The notes: generated by a model not told the origin, from the letters alone. DNA of 64,000 nucleotides from an uncultured Clostridium sp. (GCA_900549235.1 URNT01000011.1:24325-88324), one strand, 5' to 3'. Positions 17,206 to 26,458 are shown, numbered from the stretch's first letter. Program-made: numbers and translations.

Positions 17206-17243
17206 CCACAAATTGTCAAAGTTTTTAAAAAAATTTGAACAGC

Positions 17244-17438
17244 TTATACCTCTACAGCTGAAAAGCCCAGATCATCCAGAATTTCCACTGCTGCCGCCTC
17301 ACAGCTGGAACAGCCATCGATAGTTACGGTCTTGGTTTCCAGATCAACGATATTTTTAATATCGGCTCCGTCCAGAGCCTTTTTGATGCGGTTTACGCAT
17401 CCCTCACACATTATTTCTTCGCATTTGAATGTTTTCAT
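17244..17438 (-). CDS. Heavy-metal-associated domain protein (CopZ-like)
   Basis: A 64-residue ferredoxin-fold metal chaperone, the last gene of the copper operon. The metal loop is MCEGC near residue 10 in place of the usual GMxCxxC. A second cysteine pair, CSSC, occurs near residue 43 where typical CopZ proteins have none, so metal binding may differ. The ATG at 17438 is chosen because GGAG precedes it by 9 bases; the longer open frame overlaps csoR. It would carry copper(I) to CopA or to CsoR. Confidence 0.85.
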   Translation of the reverse strand: MKTFKCEEIMCEGCVNRIKKALDGADIKNIVDLETKTVTIDGCSSCEAAAVEILDDLGFSAVEV

Positions 17439-17470
17439 ATGATTATTCTCCTTTTCATTCTGGCATATGC

Positions 17471-17779
17471 CTATTTCATCATCTTCTGCAGCGTCCGGCA
17501 CAGCTCTTCTACTGTGGCGTCGCTGTCTCCTGTGCGGATGTCATTTACCACACAGGTCTTAATATGGCGCTCTAAAAGCGCCTTGTTAAAGCTGTTGAGT
17601 GCTGCCTGGACAGCCGCCACCTGGGTGATGATGTCAACGCAGTATCTCTCGTCTTCCACCATGGCCTTGATGCCACGGATCTGTCCCTCGATCCGGTTTA
17701 AGCGGTTCATCAGGCTCTTTTCCTCTGAGGGCTCACGATGCTTACGGCGGCAGGCGCACGCCTCTGTCTTTTCTTCCAT
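17471..17779 (-). CDS. csoR: CsoR family copper-sensing repressor
   Basis: A 102-residue all-helical repressor of the CsoR/RcnR (DUF156) family. The copper(I) ligands of CsoR are all present: C47 (YCVDI), H72 and C76 (LLERHIKTC). An N-terminal extension carries an extra CAC motif. GGAGG lies 5 bases before the ATG. It lies between copA and the CopZ-like gene and would derepress the operon on binding copper, acting at the palindrome at 20077-20095. Confidence 0.92.
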   Translation of the reverse strand: MEEKTEACACRRKHREPSEEKSLMNRLNRIEGQIRGIKAMVEDERYCVDIITQVAAVQAALNSFNKALLERHIKTCVVNDIRTGDSDATVEELCRTLQKMMK

Positions 17780-17800
17780 ACAGGCCTCCTTCCGGAAGTA

Positions 17801-20059
17801 TTAAAGCTTCAGCCTCCTGAGCCTTAAGGCATTGCCTACCACACACACAGAGCTTAAAGACATGGCGAAGCCTCCAAGCATGGGGCTTAACAGAGGTCCG
17901 CCTAAGAGGTATAAAAGTCCAGCGGCTACCGGGATCCCCAGTGAGTTGTAGAAAAAGGCCCAAAACAGGTTCTGCTTGATATTGCGGATGGTAGCCTTGC
18001 TGAGCTTGATGGCCCGGTACACATCCATAAGATCGGATTTCATCAGCACCACATCTCCTGACTCCAGAGCGATGTCGCTGCCGTTTCCAATGGCGCAGCC
18101 TACATCCGCCTGTACCAGGGCCGGCGCGTCATTAATCCCATCTCCTACCATCATAACGGTTTTTCCCTGACTCTGCAAGTCCTTTACAACTGCCGCCTTA
18201 TCTTCCGGCAGCACCTCGGCGATCACCTCATCCACATGGGCCAGGGAACCGATATAGCGGGCTGTTTTTTCATTATCTCCGGTTACCATATAGACCCTTA
18301 CTCCCAGGCTGCGGATCTGCTCCACTGCCTGGATGCTGGTGTCCTTGATGGTATCAGCTACGCAGATCAGGCCGGCCAGACGGCCGTCGATGCTGACATA
18401 CATAGGAGTTTTCCCCTCATCTGCGCAAACAGAGGCCCGGGCCGTAAGCTCCTTACCTGCCTCCAGCTTAAGGGCATCCAGAAGGCGCCTGTTTCCAACT
18501 GCCACCTTCCGGCCCTTAAGGGTGGTAAGGATCCCGGCTCCTGTAATACTTTCAAAGGACTCCGGCATATTTAAAGGAAGCCCCTTTTCCTTCGCGGCCA
18601 GGACGATGGCCTGGCCCAGAGGATGCTCTGACATCTGTTCGCAGGAAGCGGCCGCTAAAAGGAGCTCATCCGGCGTCAGCTCCCCGCTTTCAGAAATAAT
18701 ATCTGTGACCCTCGGCTTTCCTTCTGTAATGGTTCCTGTTTTATCGAGGATCACCGCGTCCACCTTATGGCAGATCTCCAGGGCTTCTCCGCTTTTGATC
18801 AGGATCCCATGACCGGCTCCCACACCGGTTCCTACCATAATAGCGGTAGGCGTGGCAAGTCCCAGTGCACAGGGGCAGGCGATCACAAGAACAGCTACAA
18901 AGATCGTCAGTACAAAGGCCAGATCCTTCCCGCCTGCCAGCAACCACAGCAGGGCTGCCACAATGGCAATGCCCATAACCGCAGGAACGAAATAGCCTGC
19001 AACCTTGTCTGCCAGCTTGGAAATGGGAGCCTTCTTTCCCTGGGCATCCTCGATCATGCGGATGATCTTTGAAAGGGTGGTATCGTTTCCTGTGTGGGTA
19101 ACTTCTACCTCCATGGCTCCGTTGTAATTCATGCTTCCGCCGATCACCGGATCGCCTGGCTGTTTTTCCACCGGGATACTCTCTCCTGTGAGCATGGACT
19201 CGTCCACACTGCTGCTTCCATTTACAAGGATACCGTCCAATGGGATCCGGCTGCCTGGCTTTATAAGGATGTGCTGTCCCTTCTTTACAAAGGCAGTTTC
19301 TACCTCCTGTTCGGAACCATTTTCATAAAGAATGGCTGTGTCGGGAGCCAGTTCCATCAGCTTGCGGATGGCCTCTGATGTCTTTCCCTTGCTCCGGCTT
19401 TCCATAAATTTACCAAGCATCACCAGGGTTACCACCACAGCCGCGGACTCATAATAAAGCTGATGAGCTTTCATAGGATCGGAAGGGATGCCAAGGGTCA
19501 TGACAAGGCTGTAGATAAAGGCACTGCCGGTACCGATGGCCACCAGGGAGTCCATATTGGGATTTCCCTTTAAAAGAGCCCGGATTCCTACCAGATAAAA
19601 CTTCCGCCCGCAGATCAGCACAGGTATGGTAAGGATCAGCTGGGCCAGAGCAAAGTTTAAGGGGTTAGCTTCCATGGAAAGAAGCTCTGGCAGAGGAAGG
19701 GAGACAGGGATCATATGACCCATGGAAATATATAAAAGGGGAACCGCAAAGCAGATGGCGGTGAGCACTCTCCGCCTTACAGCCTGAAGCTGCTCCTCCT
19801 GCTGCTGCCATTCTTCCTCTTCTTTTTTGCGGTTCTGCTCCTCTTCCACGATCAGGGAAGCACTAAAGCCTGCCCTCGATACCTTCTGGCAGATCAGCTC
19901 CGGCGTCACCTGGTCCTCATCATAGGTGATCACCATACGGCTGGTGGTCAGGTTCACATCACTGCTCTCCACTCCCGGCAGCTTGCGGGTGACACGCTCT
20001 ACCGCGCTGCTGCAGGCGGCGCAGGACATACCGTCTATGTGGTACTGCTGTGTTATCAT
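17801..20059 (-). CDS. copA: Copper-exporting P-type ATPase
   Basis: Pumps copper(I) out of the cytoplasm using ATP. In 752 residues: an N-terminal metal-binding domain with GMSCAACSS near residue 10, paired membrane segments at about 85-215, the ion-binding CPC motif (IACPCALGLATP) near 394, the phosphorylated aspartate in DKTGT near 440, SEHPLG near 485 and GDGINDAP near 637. The second ATG (20059) is chosen because AGGAG is 8 bases before it and only 2 from the first. It is the first gene of copA-csoR-copZ, directly behind an operator-promoter. Confidence 0.96.
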   Translation of the reverse strand: MITQQYHIDGMSCAACSSAVERVTRKLPGVESSDVNLTTSRMVITYDEDQVTPELICQKVSRAGFSASLIVEEEQNRKKEEEEWQQQEEQLQAVRRRVLTAICFAVPLLYISMGHMIPVSLPLPELLSMEANPLNFALAQLILTIPVLICGRKFYLVGIRALLKGNPNMDSLVAIGTGSAFIYSLVMTLGIPSDPMKAHQLYYESAAVVVTLVMLGKFMESRSKGKTSEAIRKLMELAPDTAILYENGSEQEVETAFVKKGQHILIKPGSRIPLDGILVNGSSSVDESMLTGESIPVEKQPGDPVIGGSMNYNGAMEVEVTHTGNDTTLSKIIRMIEDAQGKKAPISKLADKVAGYFVPAVMGIAIVAALLWLLAGGKDLAFVLTIFVAVLVIACPCALGLATPTAIMVGTGVGAGHGILIKSGEALEICHKVDAVILDKTGTITEGKPRVTDIISESGELTPDELLLAAASCEQMSEHPLGQAIVLAAKEKGLPLNMPESFESITGAGILTTLKGRKVAVGNRRLLDALKLEAGKELTARASVCADEGKTPMYVSIDGRLAGLICVADTIKDTSIQAVEQIRSLGVRVYMVTGDNEKTARYIGSLAHVDEVIAEVLPEDKAAVVKDLQSQGKTVMMVGDGINDAPALVQADVGCAIGNGSDIALESGDVVLMKSDLMDVYRAIKLSKATIRNIKQNLFWAFFYNSLGIPVAAGLLYLLGGPLLSPMLGGFAMSLSSVCVVGNALRLRRLKL

Positions 20060-20076
20060 GTTCATCTCTCCTTTCG

Positions 20077-20095
20077 TATACCCCAGTGGGGTATA
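20077..20095. promoter_or_regulatory. Probable CsoR operator
   Basis: TATACCCCAGTGGGGTATA is a perfect 19-base palindrome. It begins 6 bases downstream of the -10 box and would cover the transcription start of the copper operon. The ATACCCC/GGGGTAT layout is that expected of CsoR-type operators, and csoR is in the operon. Confidence 0.85.
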
Positions 20096-20100
20096 TTGTG

Positions 20101-20129
20101 ATTATAGTACCATTGAGAGAGCTTGTCAA
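20101..20129 (-). promoter_or_regulatory. Copper operon promoter
   Basis: Minus strand TTGACA (20129-20124), 17 bases, TATAAT (20106-20101): full consensus in both boxes and spacing. Such a strong promoter fits control by repression at the adjoining operator. Confidence 0.9.
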
Positions 20130-20147
20130 GGGAGGAAAGAAAAAAAC

Positions 20148-20210
20148 AGAGCCTGTATCGAAAGACGGAATCAATCCGCAGAAGATACACAGCTCTGTTT
20201 TTCAGATCCT
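20148..20210 (-). terminator. Terminator of the NSS transporter gene
   Basis: Minus strand AAACAGAGC and GCTCTGTTTTTTT flank a second pairing GTATC/GATAC, followed by seven T's. It lies just after the NSS stop and before the copper promoter. Confidence 0.75.
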
Positions 20211-20225
20211 GTATTTTTATGTCTG

Positions 20226-21596
20226 TCAGCCTATGAATTTAGAAGCATAACCCTGGATAAAGATACCCAGTACGATCAAAGGCAGGATATAGCTGACATA
20301 GATTCTTGCCCATGCCGGGAACTTAAGTCCCTGGCCCTCATTGGCCTCAGCCATGAAATTTTTAAAGCCCCATCCGTAACGGCTGGTACAGAATACAAGG
20401 TAGATCATGCTGCCGATGGGAAGCAGGTTGTTGCTGAGAATAAAATCCTCCAGATCCAGTATGGTGCTGCCTGCGCCCAGGGGCTGGAAGGAGCTCCAGG
20501 CATTGAAACCGAGCACACAAGGCATGGAAAGAAGGATGATGGCGATCAGGTTATAGATAACCGCCTTCTTTATGCTGCAGCCGGTCAGATCCGTAGCAAA
20601 GGAAATGATGTTCTGGAACACCGCGATTACCGTGGACAGGGCCGCAAAGGACATAAATAAAAAGAACAGGGTGCCCCACAGCCGTCCGCCTGCCATGTGG
20701 TTAAATACATTAGGCAGAGTGATAAAGATCAGGGATGGGCCGGAGCCTGCCTCGATATTGTAGGCAAAGCAGGCCGGGAAAATAATAAGGCCGGCCATAA
20801 AAGCTACCATAGTGTCCAGAAGAGCCACACTGACTGCTTCTCCGGTCAGGCTTCGCTCTTTTCCGATATAGCTTCCGAAGATAGCCAGGGCGCCGATTCC
20901 GATGCTTAAGGTAAAGAAGGACTGTCCCATGGCTGCAAAGACAGCCTCACCGATCCCGGCTTCTTTCATTTTCCCAAAATCCGGTTTTAAATAGAACTCA
21001 AGGCCAGGACCGCCTCCCGGAAGCAGCAGGGAGTGGATCACCAGGACGATCATCAGCACCAGCAGGCACAGCATCATGGCCTTTGTAATGCGCTCCACAC
21101 CGTTCTGGAAGCCCAGAGCGCAGATACCAAAGCACAGAACAACAGTAATAATCATAAATACTGTCATAAGCAGAGGATTTGCCAGCATATTGTTAAACTC
21201 ACCGGCTACACCGGATACGTCCAGACCGGTAAAATCCCCTTTCAGCATCTTGAAGAAATAGAGCAGAAGCCAGCCGCCTACTGTGGTATAAAACATCATC
21301 AGCAGGTAGTTTCCCGCCATGGCAATATATTTGTTCAGATGCCATTTGCTTCCCTTTGGTTCCAGCACATCAAAGGACAGGGCCGCGCTCTTGCGGCTTG
21401 CACGTCCTACGGAAAATTCCATTACAACGATCGGCAGTCCCAGGATCAGAAGAAATGCCAGATAGATCAGTACGAAGGCCGCGCCTCCGTATTCCCCTAC
21501 AATGTAAGGGAAACGCCATACATTTCCAAGGCCAATGGCACAGCCTGCAGAGATCAGGATGAAGCCAAGCCTGGAGGAGAACTTTTCACGTTCCAT
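20226..21596 (-). CDS. Sodium-dependent transporter, NSS/SNF family
   Basis: A 456-residue LeuT-fold symporter that would import an amino acid or related amine with sodium. The first membrane helix shows the diagnostic GCAIGLGNVWRFPY, with EYGGAAF after it, and ten or more hydrophobic segments follow. The ATG at 21596 is set by GGGGG 7 bases upstream; the longer frame reads into the leader hairpin. The substrate is not predictable. It is a single-gene unit with its own promoter and terminator. Confidence 0.92.
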   Translation of the reverse strand: MEREKFSSRLGFILISAGCAIGLGNVWRFPYIVGEYGGAAFVLIYLAFLLILGLPIVVMEFSVGRASRKSAALSFDVLEPKGSKWHLNKYIAMAGNYLLMMFYTTVGGWLLLYFFKMLKGDFTGLDVSGVAGEFNNMLANPLLMTVFMIITVVLCFGICALGFQNGVERITKAMMLCLLVLMIVLVIHSLLLPGGGPGLEFYLKPDFGKMKEAGIGEAVFAAMGQSFFTLSIGIGALAIFGSYIGKERSLTGEAVSVALLDTMVAFMAGLIIFPACFAYNIEAGSGPSLIFITLPNVFNHMAGGRLWGTLFFLFMSFAALSTVIAVFQNIISFATDLTGCSIKKAVIYNLIAIILLSMPCVLGFNAWSSFQPLGAGSTILDLEDFILSNNLLPIGSMIYLVFCTSRYGWGFKNFMAEANEGQGLKFPAWARIYVSYILPLIVLGIFIQGYASKFIG

Positions 21597-21632
21597 ATCA
21601 TTACCCCCGCTCTTTTTATTTTTTCTCGAAGA

Positions 21633-21658
21633 AAGAGCCCTTATGGCGAAGGGCTCTT
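21633..21658 (-). promoter_or_regulatory. 5'-terminal stem-loop in the NSS leader
   Basis: Minus strand AAGAGCCCTT pairs perfectly with AAGGGCTCTT around a six-base loop. It begins within a few bases of the predicted transcription start. The following sequence is only weakly T-rich, so it may protect the message or attenuate it. Confidence 0.55.
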
Positions 21659-21661
21659 GAC

Positions 21662-21690
21662 ATTCTAGCATAAAAATGCAAATTTTTCAA
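21662..21690 (-). promoter_or_regulatory. Promoter of the NSS transporter gene
   Basis: Minus strand TTGAAA (21690-21685), 17 bases, TAGAAT (21667-21662) with a TGC extension before the -10. It is independent of the neighbouring MITE. Confidence 0.75.
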
Positions 21691-21710
21691 TCAATATCCA
21701 AAAAACCGAA

Positions 21711-21718
21711 TTTTTTAC
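21711..21718. repeat. Target-site duplication, left copy
   Basis: TTTTTTAC directly abuts the left end of the MITE. The identical octamer abuts its right end. Confidence 0.85.
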
Positions 21719-21874
21719 GTAACAGTTCAGCCATGCGGCAATTTGTGCGAAAATGTGTGTTGCAAGCAGGCTTGCATAAGCATATTTTTGCACAAATTGA
21801 CATAGGGCGGACGCCCAGAGCTTCTTGTTTTCATGCTTTTTGAAAACAAGAAGATGGTATGGCTAAACTATTAC
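21719..21874. mobile_element. 156-bp MITE with IS66-like ends
   Basis: A non-coding element with 16-base terminal inverted repeats (21719-21734 and 21859-21874). On the minus strand they pair at all 16 positions, two as G-U. Both ends begin GTAA and are flanked by a perfect 8-base direct duplication. Terminal GTAA with 8-base duplications is the hallmark of the IS66 family, so mobilisation by an IS66 transposase is inferred. Inside are three hairpins: 21739-21799, 21805-21816 and 21821-21853 (13-bp stem). Folded on the minus strand it makes a closed multibranch structure, so it may also shape the 3' end of the polC message. It holds no ORF of note. Confidence 0.85.
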
Positions 21875-21882
21875 TTTTTTAC
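21875..21882. repeat. Target-site duplication, right copy
   Basis: TTTTTTAC directly abuts the right end of the MITE and contains the polC stop codon (21881-21879). The duplication left the gene's end intact. Confidence 0.85.
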
Positions 21883-24800
21883 AGATCAAACAGCGACAGC
21901 TGATTAGACTGGGGCAGATCCTTTAAAAGCCCCAGATCTGCCATCAGCCCGCAGATGGTGCCGTTTACCTTGGTCCTGCTGCTAAAGTCCTCTCTGGACA
22001 GGAAGGGGCCGTCCTTTACCGCGTCTACCACTGCCTCTGCCGCCTTTTCTCCCAGACCGTCGATGCTGCTTAAGGAGGGCATCAGCTTCCCGTCTATGAT
22101 CTGGAAGTCACGGGCCTTGGCGCGGTAAATATCCAGAGGGATAAACTCAAAGCCTCTGGCATACATTTCCTGGACGATGCGCATATCCCTTAAGGTATCC
22201 TGCTCCTTCTTGGAAAGGGTGTCAATCCGCTTTTTATAGTCTGCCAGATAATACTCCAGCTTATCCCGGCCCTGGCACATGATCTCGTAGGAGAACGCGC
22301 TGGCGCGGATACTGAAAAAGGCAGCGTAATAGGCCAGAGGATAAAAGATCTTGCAGTAGGCAATACGCCAGGCCATCATAACATAGGCGGCGGCGTGGGC
22401 TTTGGGGAACATATATTTGATCTTCTTACAAGACCAGATATACCAGTCGGGCACATCATGGGCCTTCATCTCCTCCTCCCACTCAGGCTTTAATCCTTTG
22501 CCCTTACGCACGCTTTCCATGATGGTAAAGGAAAGGCCCTGCTCCAGACCTTTAAAGATCAGATAGATCATAATATCATCACGGGTGCAGATGGCCGTCT
22601 GGATGGTAGCCTTTCCCTCCTGGATCAGGGTCTGGGCATTTCCCAGCCACACATCCGTACCATGGGCCAGTCCGGCAATCCGCACCAGGTCGGAGAAATA
22701 TTTTGGCTTAGTATCAAGAAGCATCTGCATCGCGAAATCCGTACCAAACTCCGGCACTCCAAGGGCTCCCAGAGGACAGCCTCCGATGTCCTCCGGCGTG
22801 ATCCCCAGCGCCTCGGTACTCTGGAACAGGCTCATGACCTCCTTGCTGTCAAGAGGAATGTCCTTAACCGGGTCAAGGCCTGTCAGATCCTGAAGCATAC
22901 GGATCATAGTGGGATCATCATGGCCCAGAATATCCAGCTTCAACAGATTGTGGTCAATGGAATGATAGTCAAAATGGGTAGTAATGGTGGAGGTGGTCAT
23001 GTCGTTGGCCGGATGCTGCACCGGCGTAAAGGAATAGATCTCTTCCCCCAGAGGAAGCACAATGATACCGCCTGGATGCTGTCCCGTAGTACGCCGCACA
23101 CCTACGCAGCCCTGAACGATCCGGTTGATCTCGCAGTTCCGCTTCCTGGTGCCCCGTTCCTCATAATATTTTTTCACATAGCCAAAGGCGGTTTTATCAG
23201 CCAGAGTACCGATGGTTCCGGCCCGGAAGGTCTGCCCCTTTCCGAAGATAACCTCCGTATAATCATGGGCTTTGCTCTGGTACTCACCGGAGAAGTTAAG
23301 GTCAATATCCGGCTCCTTGTCTCCCTTAAAGCCCAGGAAGGTTTCAAAGGGGATGTCAAAGCCGTCCTTTTCCAGAGGGGTGCCGCAGACAGGGCACTCC
23401 TTGTCCGGCATATCACAGCCTGCCATACCGGAAAAACCCCGGACCTCCTCTGAGTCAAAATCATAATAACGGCATTTTGGACAGTGATAATGAGGGCTTA
23501 AGGGATTGACCTCCGTAATACCGGACATGGTAGCCACAAAGGATGAGCCTACAGATCCTCTGGATCCAACCAGATACCCGTCCTCATTGGATTTCCACAC
23601 CAGCTTCTGGGCAATGATATACATAACGGCAAAACCATTTGTAATAATGGAATGAAGCTCCTTTTCCAGGCGGTCCACAACGATCTGAGGAAGATCCTCA
23701 CCATACATCTCATGGGCCCTGTCATAACAGATCTTGGTAAGAGTCTTATCTGAATCAGGAATAACCGGCGGACACTTATCCGGGCGGACAGGTGAGATTT
23801 TTTCACACATATCCGCCACCTTTCTGGTGTTGGTGACCACTACCTCATAGCACTTATCCGGCCCAAGATACGAAAATTCCTCAAGCATTTCCTCTGTAGT
23901 CCTGAGATAAAGGGGCGCCTGATCGTCAGAATCCTTAAAGCCCTGCCCCGCCATAATGATCCGGCGGTACACTTCATCCTGAGGATCCAGAAAATGGACA
24001 TCGCAGGTGGCGCATACCAGCTTGTTAAACTGCGTTCCCAGCTCTACGATCTTTTTATTGATCTCAATCAAATCCTCATTGCTTTTTACTGTACTCTTTT
24101 CATCCCGGAGCATAAAGGCATTATTTCCCAGCGGCTGGATCTCCAGATAATCGTAAAAGTTCACCAGTCTGGCAATCTCCGCATCCGGCGCCCCTCTTAA
24201 AAGAGCCTGGTACAGCTCTCCTGCCTCACAGGCCGAGCCTATGATCAGGCCCTCCCGGTACTGGTCCAGGACGCTCTTGGGAATCCTGGGCCTTCTGGCG
24301 TAATACTCCAGATGGGACCAGCTGACCAGCCGGTACAGATTGATCCGGCCAATATCATTTTTCGCCAGAATAATCACATGATAGGTGGGAAGCTTACGTA
24401 TGGTCTCCGTATCCATGGCACTGAGGGCATTCAGTTGATCCAGATCCTCAATCTTCCGCTCCCGGAGCATTTTCACAAAGGCCGCAAAGATCTCTGCCGT
24501 AGCCCCGGCATCGTCCACAGCCCGGTGATGGTTTTCCAGAGAAATGTTCAGGGCCTTGGCAACGGTATCCAGCTTGTAGCGGTTTAAGCTTGGCAGAAGA
24601 TGCCTTGCAAGAGCTACGGTATCGATTACCGTAGGGTCGAAAGGAAGACCCAGCTCCTCTGCGAAATGGCTGATAAAGCCTACATCAAAGCCTGCATTGT
24701 GGGCCACCAGCACTGCATCCCGGACAAAATCCAGAAACTGAGGCAGCACAATATCAATCTTGGGAGCGGACAGCACCATGGCATCATTGATGCCAGTGAG

Positions 24801-26444
24801 CTTTTCGATCTCAAAGGGAATAGGCACATCCGGGTTCACAAAGGCAGAAAAGCGGTCTGTAATCTTTCCGTCTGTTACCTTTACTGCGCCGATCTCTATG
24901 ATCCGGTTCTTTTTGGGGCTGAAACCGGTGGTCTCTATATCGAACACTACGAAGGAATCAGAAAAGCTCTGTCCTCTGGGCTGCTCCACCAGCTGCTTGG
25001 TATCGTCTACCAGATACCCCTCTACCCCATAGATCACCTTAAAGGAATCCCCTTTATCAAGGGCGTGGTTGGCATCAGGGAAGGCCTGGACACAACCATG
25101 GTCTGTTACAGCCACTGCAGGCATCCCCCACTGCTTGGCCCGCTTGATTATGCTCTTTACCTCGGAAACGCCGTCCATATCGCTCATTTTCGTATGACAG
25201 TGGAGCTCCACCCGCTTTTCCAGGCTGGAGTCCATACGCTTGCTGGTAAAGTCCTCTGCCTTTTTTATCCCTACCACTGAGCCCAGGGTCAGCTCTCCGT
25301 CAAATTTGTCAATGGTTGTAACGCCCTTTACCCGGACGAAGATACCGGCCGAGATCACCGCCTTTACCTCATCAAAGATTTCAGGCCGGATAAACATCTT
25401 CACTGTGATCGTATCGGTAAAATCTGTAATATCGAAGGTCAGGATAAACTTGCCGCTGCGAAGCTCCCTGTTCTCACAGGTCAGTATCTTTCCACGGAGA
25501 GTCACCTCACCGATCTCTCCGTCAATCTTCTCGATCTCGATAAAATCGTCCTCAAAGTCACGGCCATACAGCACATCCGGGTTATTGGAACGCTTGGCGG
25601 CATATTTTTTCTCCTCCGCCGCCTCACGGCCCCAGCCGGCCTTGCGGCCCTTATTCAGCTGAGGCTTCTGTCCGGCCTTTCCGGAAGGCGTTGGAGCGCC
25701 GGCCGGTGCCGGCGAAATCTCTGCGCCCCCGGCATCACCTATATCCCCTGAGGCCGCCTGGGCCATAAGGGTATCCCAGGGCGCTCCCTCTGCCTGCCCT
25801 GCCTCCATAAAGACTGGATCAGAGGCAGGCACGGGCACAGGAGCGGCTCCCTCCAGCTCATTTTTATGGTTCTGCCAGTAAACAGCCTGGGCCTCCTGCT
25901 CCATCCGACGCTCCAGCTGCTTTCTTCGCTCGCCTCCTGTAGGCGGGACATACTGGAAAGCCACCTCCACCGGAAGCCCGCAGCGTTCTGTAAACACCTT
26001 TTCAAGAACCCGCTTCAATTCCTTTGTCTTGTCCCTGTTTACCATGGTGTCTTCCACCGTAAGCACCATAAGGTCCTCTTTTTCAAAAGAAATATCAGCC
26101 TTACGGAACATGGTGTACTCCACAATGCTGTAATGCTTCAACTCCAACAGCAGGCTGTCCTTATACATCTTAAGGAGCTTTCCGGGGGTGTACTGCCCTG
26201 ACAGGCGGAATTTCTCCTGGATCTTGATGGAAATCTGCTTGTCAGGAAAGAGCTGGTCCTTAATGCCCTTTTCCAGATCATAGATATTCTGCTTGTGGAT
26301 CAGTCTCGGACTTCTTATATAAATGCGGATAGAGCTTCTATCCCTGGCTGAGGCTACCTTTTCCACCTCAGTCAGATTTAAAAGCTCTTTTAACGGTTCT
26401 GCTATATTTAATGTTGGAAATACTTCCAGAAATTTTTTTCCCAT
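21879..26444 (-). CDS. polC: DNA polymerase III alpha subunit, PolC type
   Basis: The main replicative polymerase of Firmicutes, with built-in proofreading. In 1521 residues: N-terminal domains, an OB domain at about 310-395, a PHP domain opening with ELHCHTKMSDMDG near 412, a DEDD exonuclease inserted within it (FDIETTGFSP near 501, HNAGFDVGF near 582, HHRAVDDAG near 643), zinc-type cysteine pairs (CPKC near 988, CPVC near 1015) and polymerase residues PDIDLNF near 1047. It exceeds B. subtilis PolC partly through a Pro/Ala-rich linker at about 205-290. AGGA lies 7 bases before the ATG. A MITE abuts its stop codon. Confidence 0.97.
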   Translation of the reverse strand: MGKKFLEVFPTLNIAEPLKELLNLTEVEKVASARDRSSIRIYIRSPRLIHKQNIYDLEKGIKDQLFPDKQISIKIQEKFRLSGQYTPGKLLKMYKDSLLLELKHYSIVEYTMFRKADISFEKEDLMVLTVEDTMVNRDKTKELKRVLEKVFTERCGLPVEVAFQYVPPTGGERRKQLERRMEQEAQAVYWQNHKNELEGAAPVPVPASDPVFMEAGQAEGAPWDTLMAQAASGDIGDAGGAEISPAPAGAPTPSGKAGQKPQLNKGRKAGWGREAAEEKKYAAKRSNNPDVLYGRDFEDDFIEIEKIDGEIGEVTLRGKILTCENRELRSGKFILTFDITDFTDTITVKMFIRPEIFDEVKAVISAGIFVRVKGVTTIDKFDGELTLGSVVGIKKAEDFTSKRMDSSLEKRVELHCHTKMSDMDGVSEVKSIIKRAKQWGMPAVAVTDHGCVQAFPDANHALDKGDSFKVIYGVEGYLVDDTKQLVEQPRGQSFSDSFVVFDIETTGFSPKKNRIIEIGAVKVTDGKITDRFSAFVNPDVPIPFEIEKLTGINDAMVLSAPKIDIVLPQFLDFVRDAVLVAHNAGFDVGFISHFAEELGLPFDPTVIDTVALARHLLPSLNRYKLDTVAKALNISLENHHRAVDDAGATAEIFAAFVKMLRERKIEDLDQLNALSAMDTETIRKLPTYHVIILAKNDIGRINLYRLVSWSHLEYYARRPRIPKSVLDQYREGLIIGSACEAGELYQALLRGAPDAEIARLVNFYDYLEIQPLGNNAFMLRDEKSTVKSNEDLIEINKKIVELGTQFNKLVCATCDVHFLDPQDEVYRRIIMAGQGFKDSDDQAPLYLRTTEEMLEEFSYLGPDKCYEVVVTNTRKVADMCEKISPVRPDKCPPVIPDSDKTLTKICYDRAHEMYGEDLPQIVVDRLEKELHSIITNGFAVMYIIAQKLVWKSNEDGYLVGSRGSVGSSFVATMSGITEVNPLSPHYHCPKCRYYDFDSEEVRGFSGMAGCDMPDKECPVCGTPLEKDGFDIPFETFLGFKGDKEPDIDLNFSGEYQSKAHDYTEVIFGKGQTFRAGTIGTLADKTAFGYVKKYYEERGTRKRNCEINRIVQGCVGVRRTTGQHPGGIIVLPLGEEIYSFTPVQHPANDMTTSTITTHFDYHSIDHNLLKLDILGHDDPTMIRMLQDLTGLDPVKDIPLDSKEVMSLFQSTEALGITPEDIGGCPLGALGVPEFGTDFAMQMLLDTKPKYFSDLVRIAGLAHGTDVWLGNAQTLIQEGKATIQTAICTRDDIMIYLIFKGLEQGLSFTIMESVRKGKGLKPEWEEEMKAHDVPDWYIWSCKKIKYMFPKAHAAAYVMMAWRIAYCKIFYPLAYYAAFFSIRASAFSYEIMCQGRDKLEYYLADYKKRIDTLSKKEQDTLRDMRIVQEMYARGFEFIPLDIYRAKARDFQIIDGKLMPSLSSIDGLGEKAAEAVVDAVKDGPFLSREDFSSRTKVNGTICGLMADLGLLKDLPQSNQLSLFDL

Positions 26445-26458
26445 ATATGGATCCTGTT

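Noticed and set aside
24600..25280. A 226-codon + strand frame opposite polC
   Set aside because: It lies wholly within polC coding sequence with no start signals.
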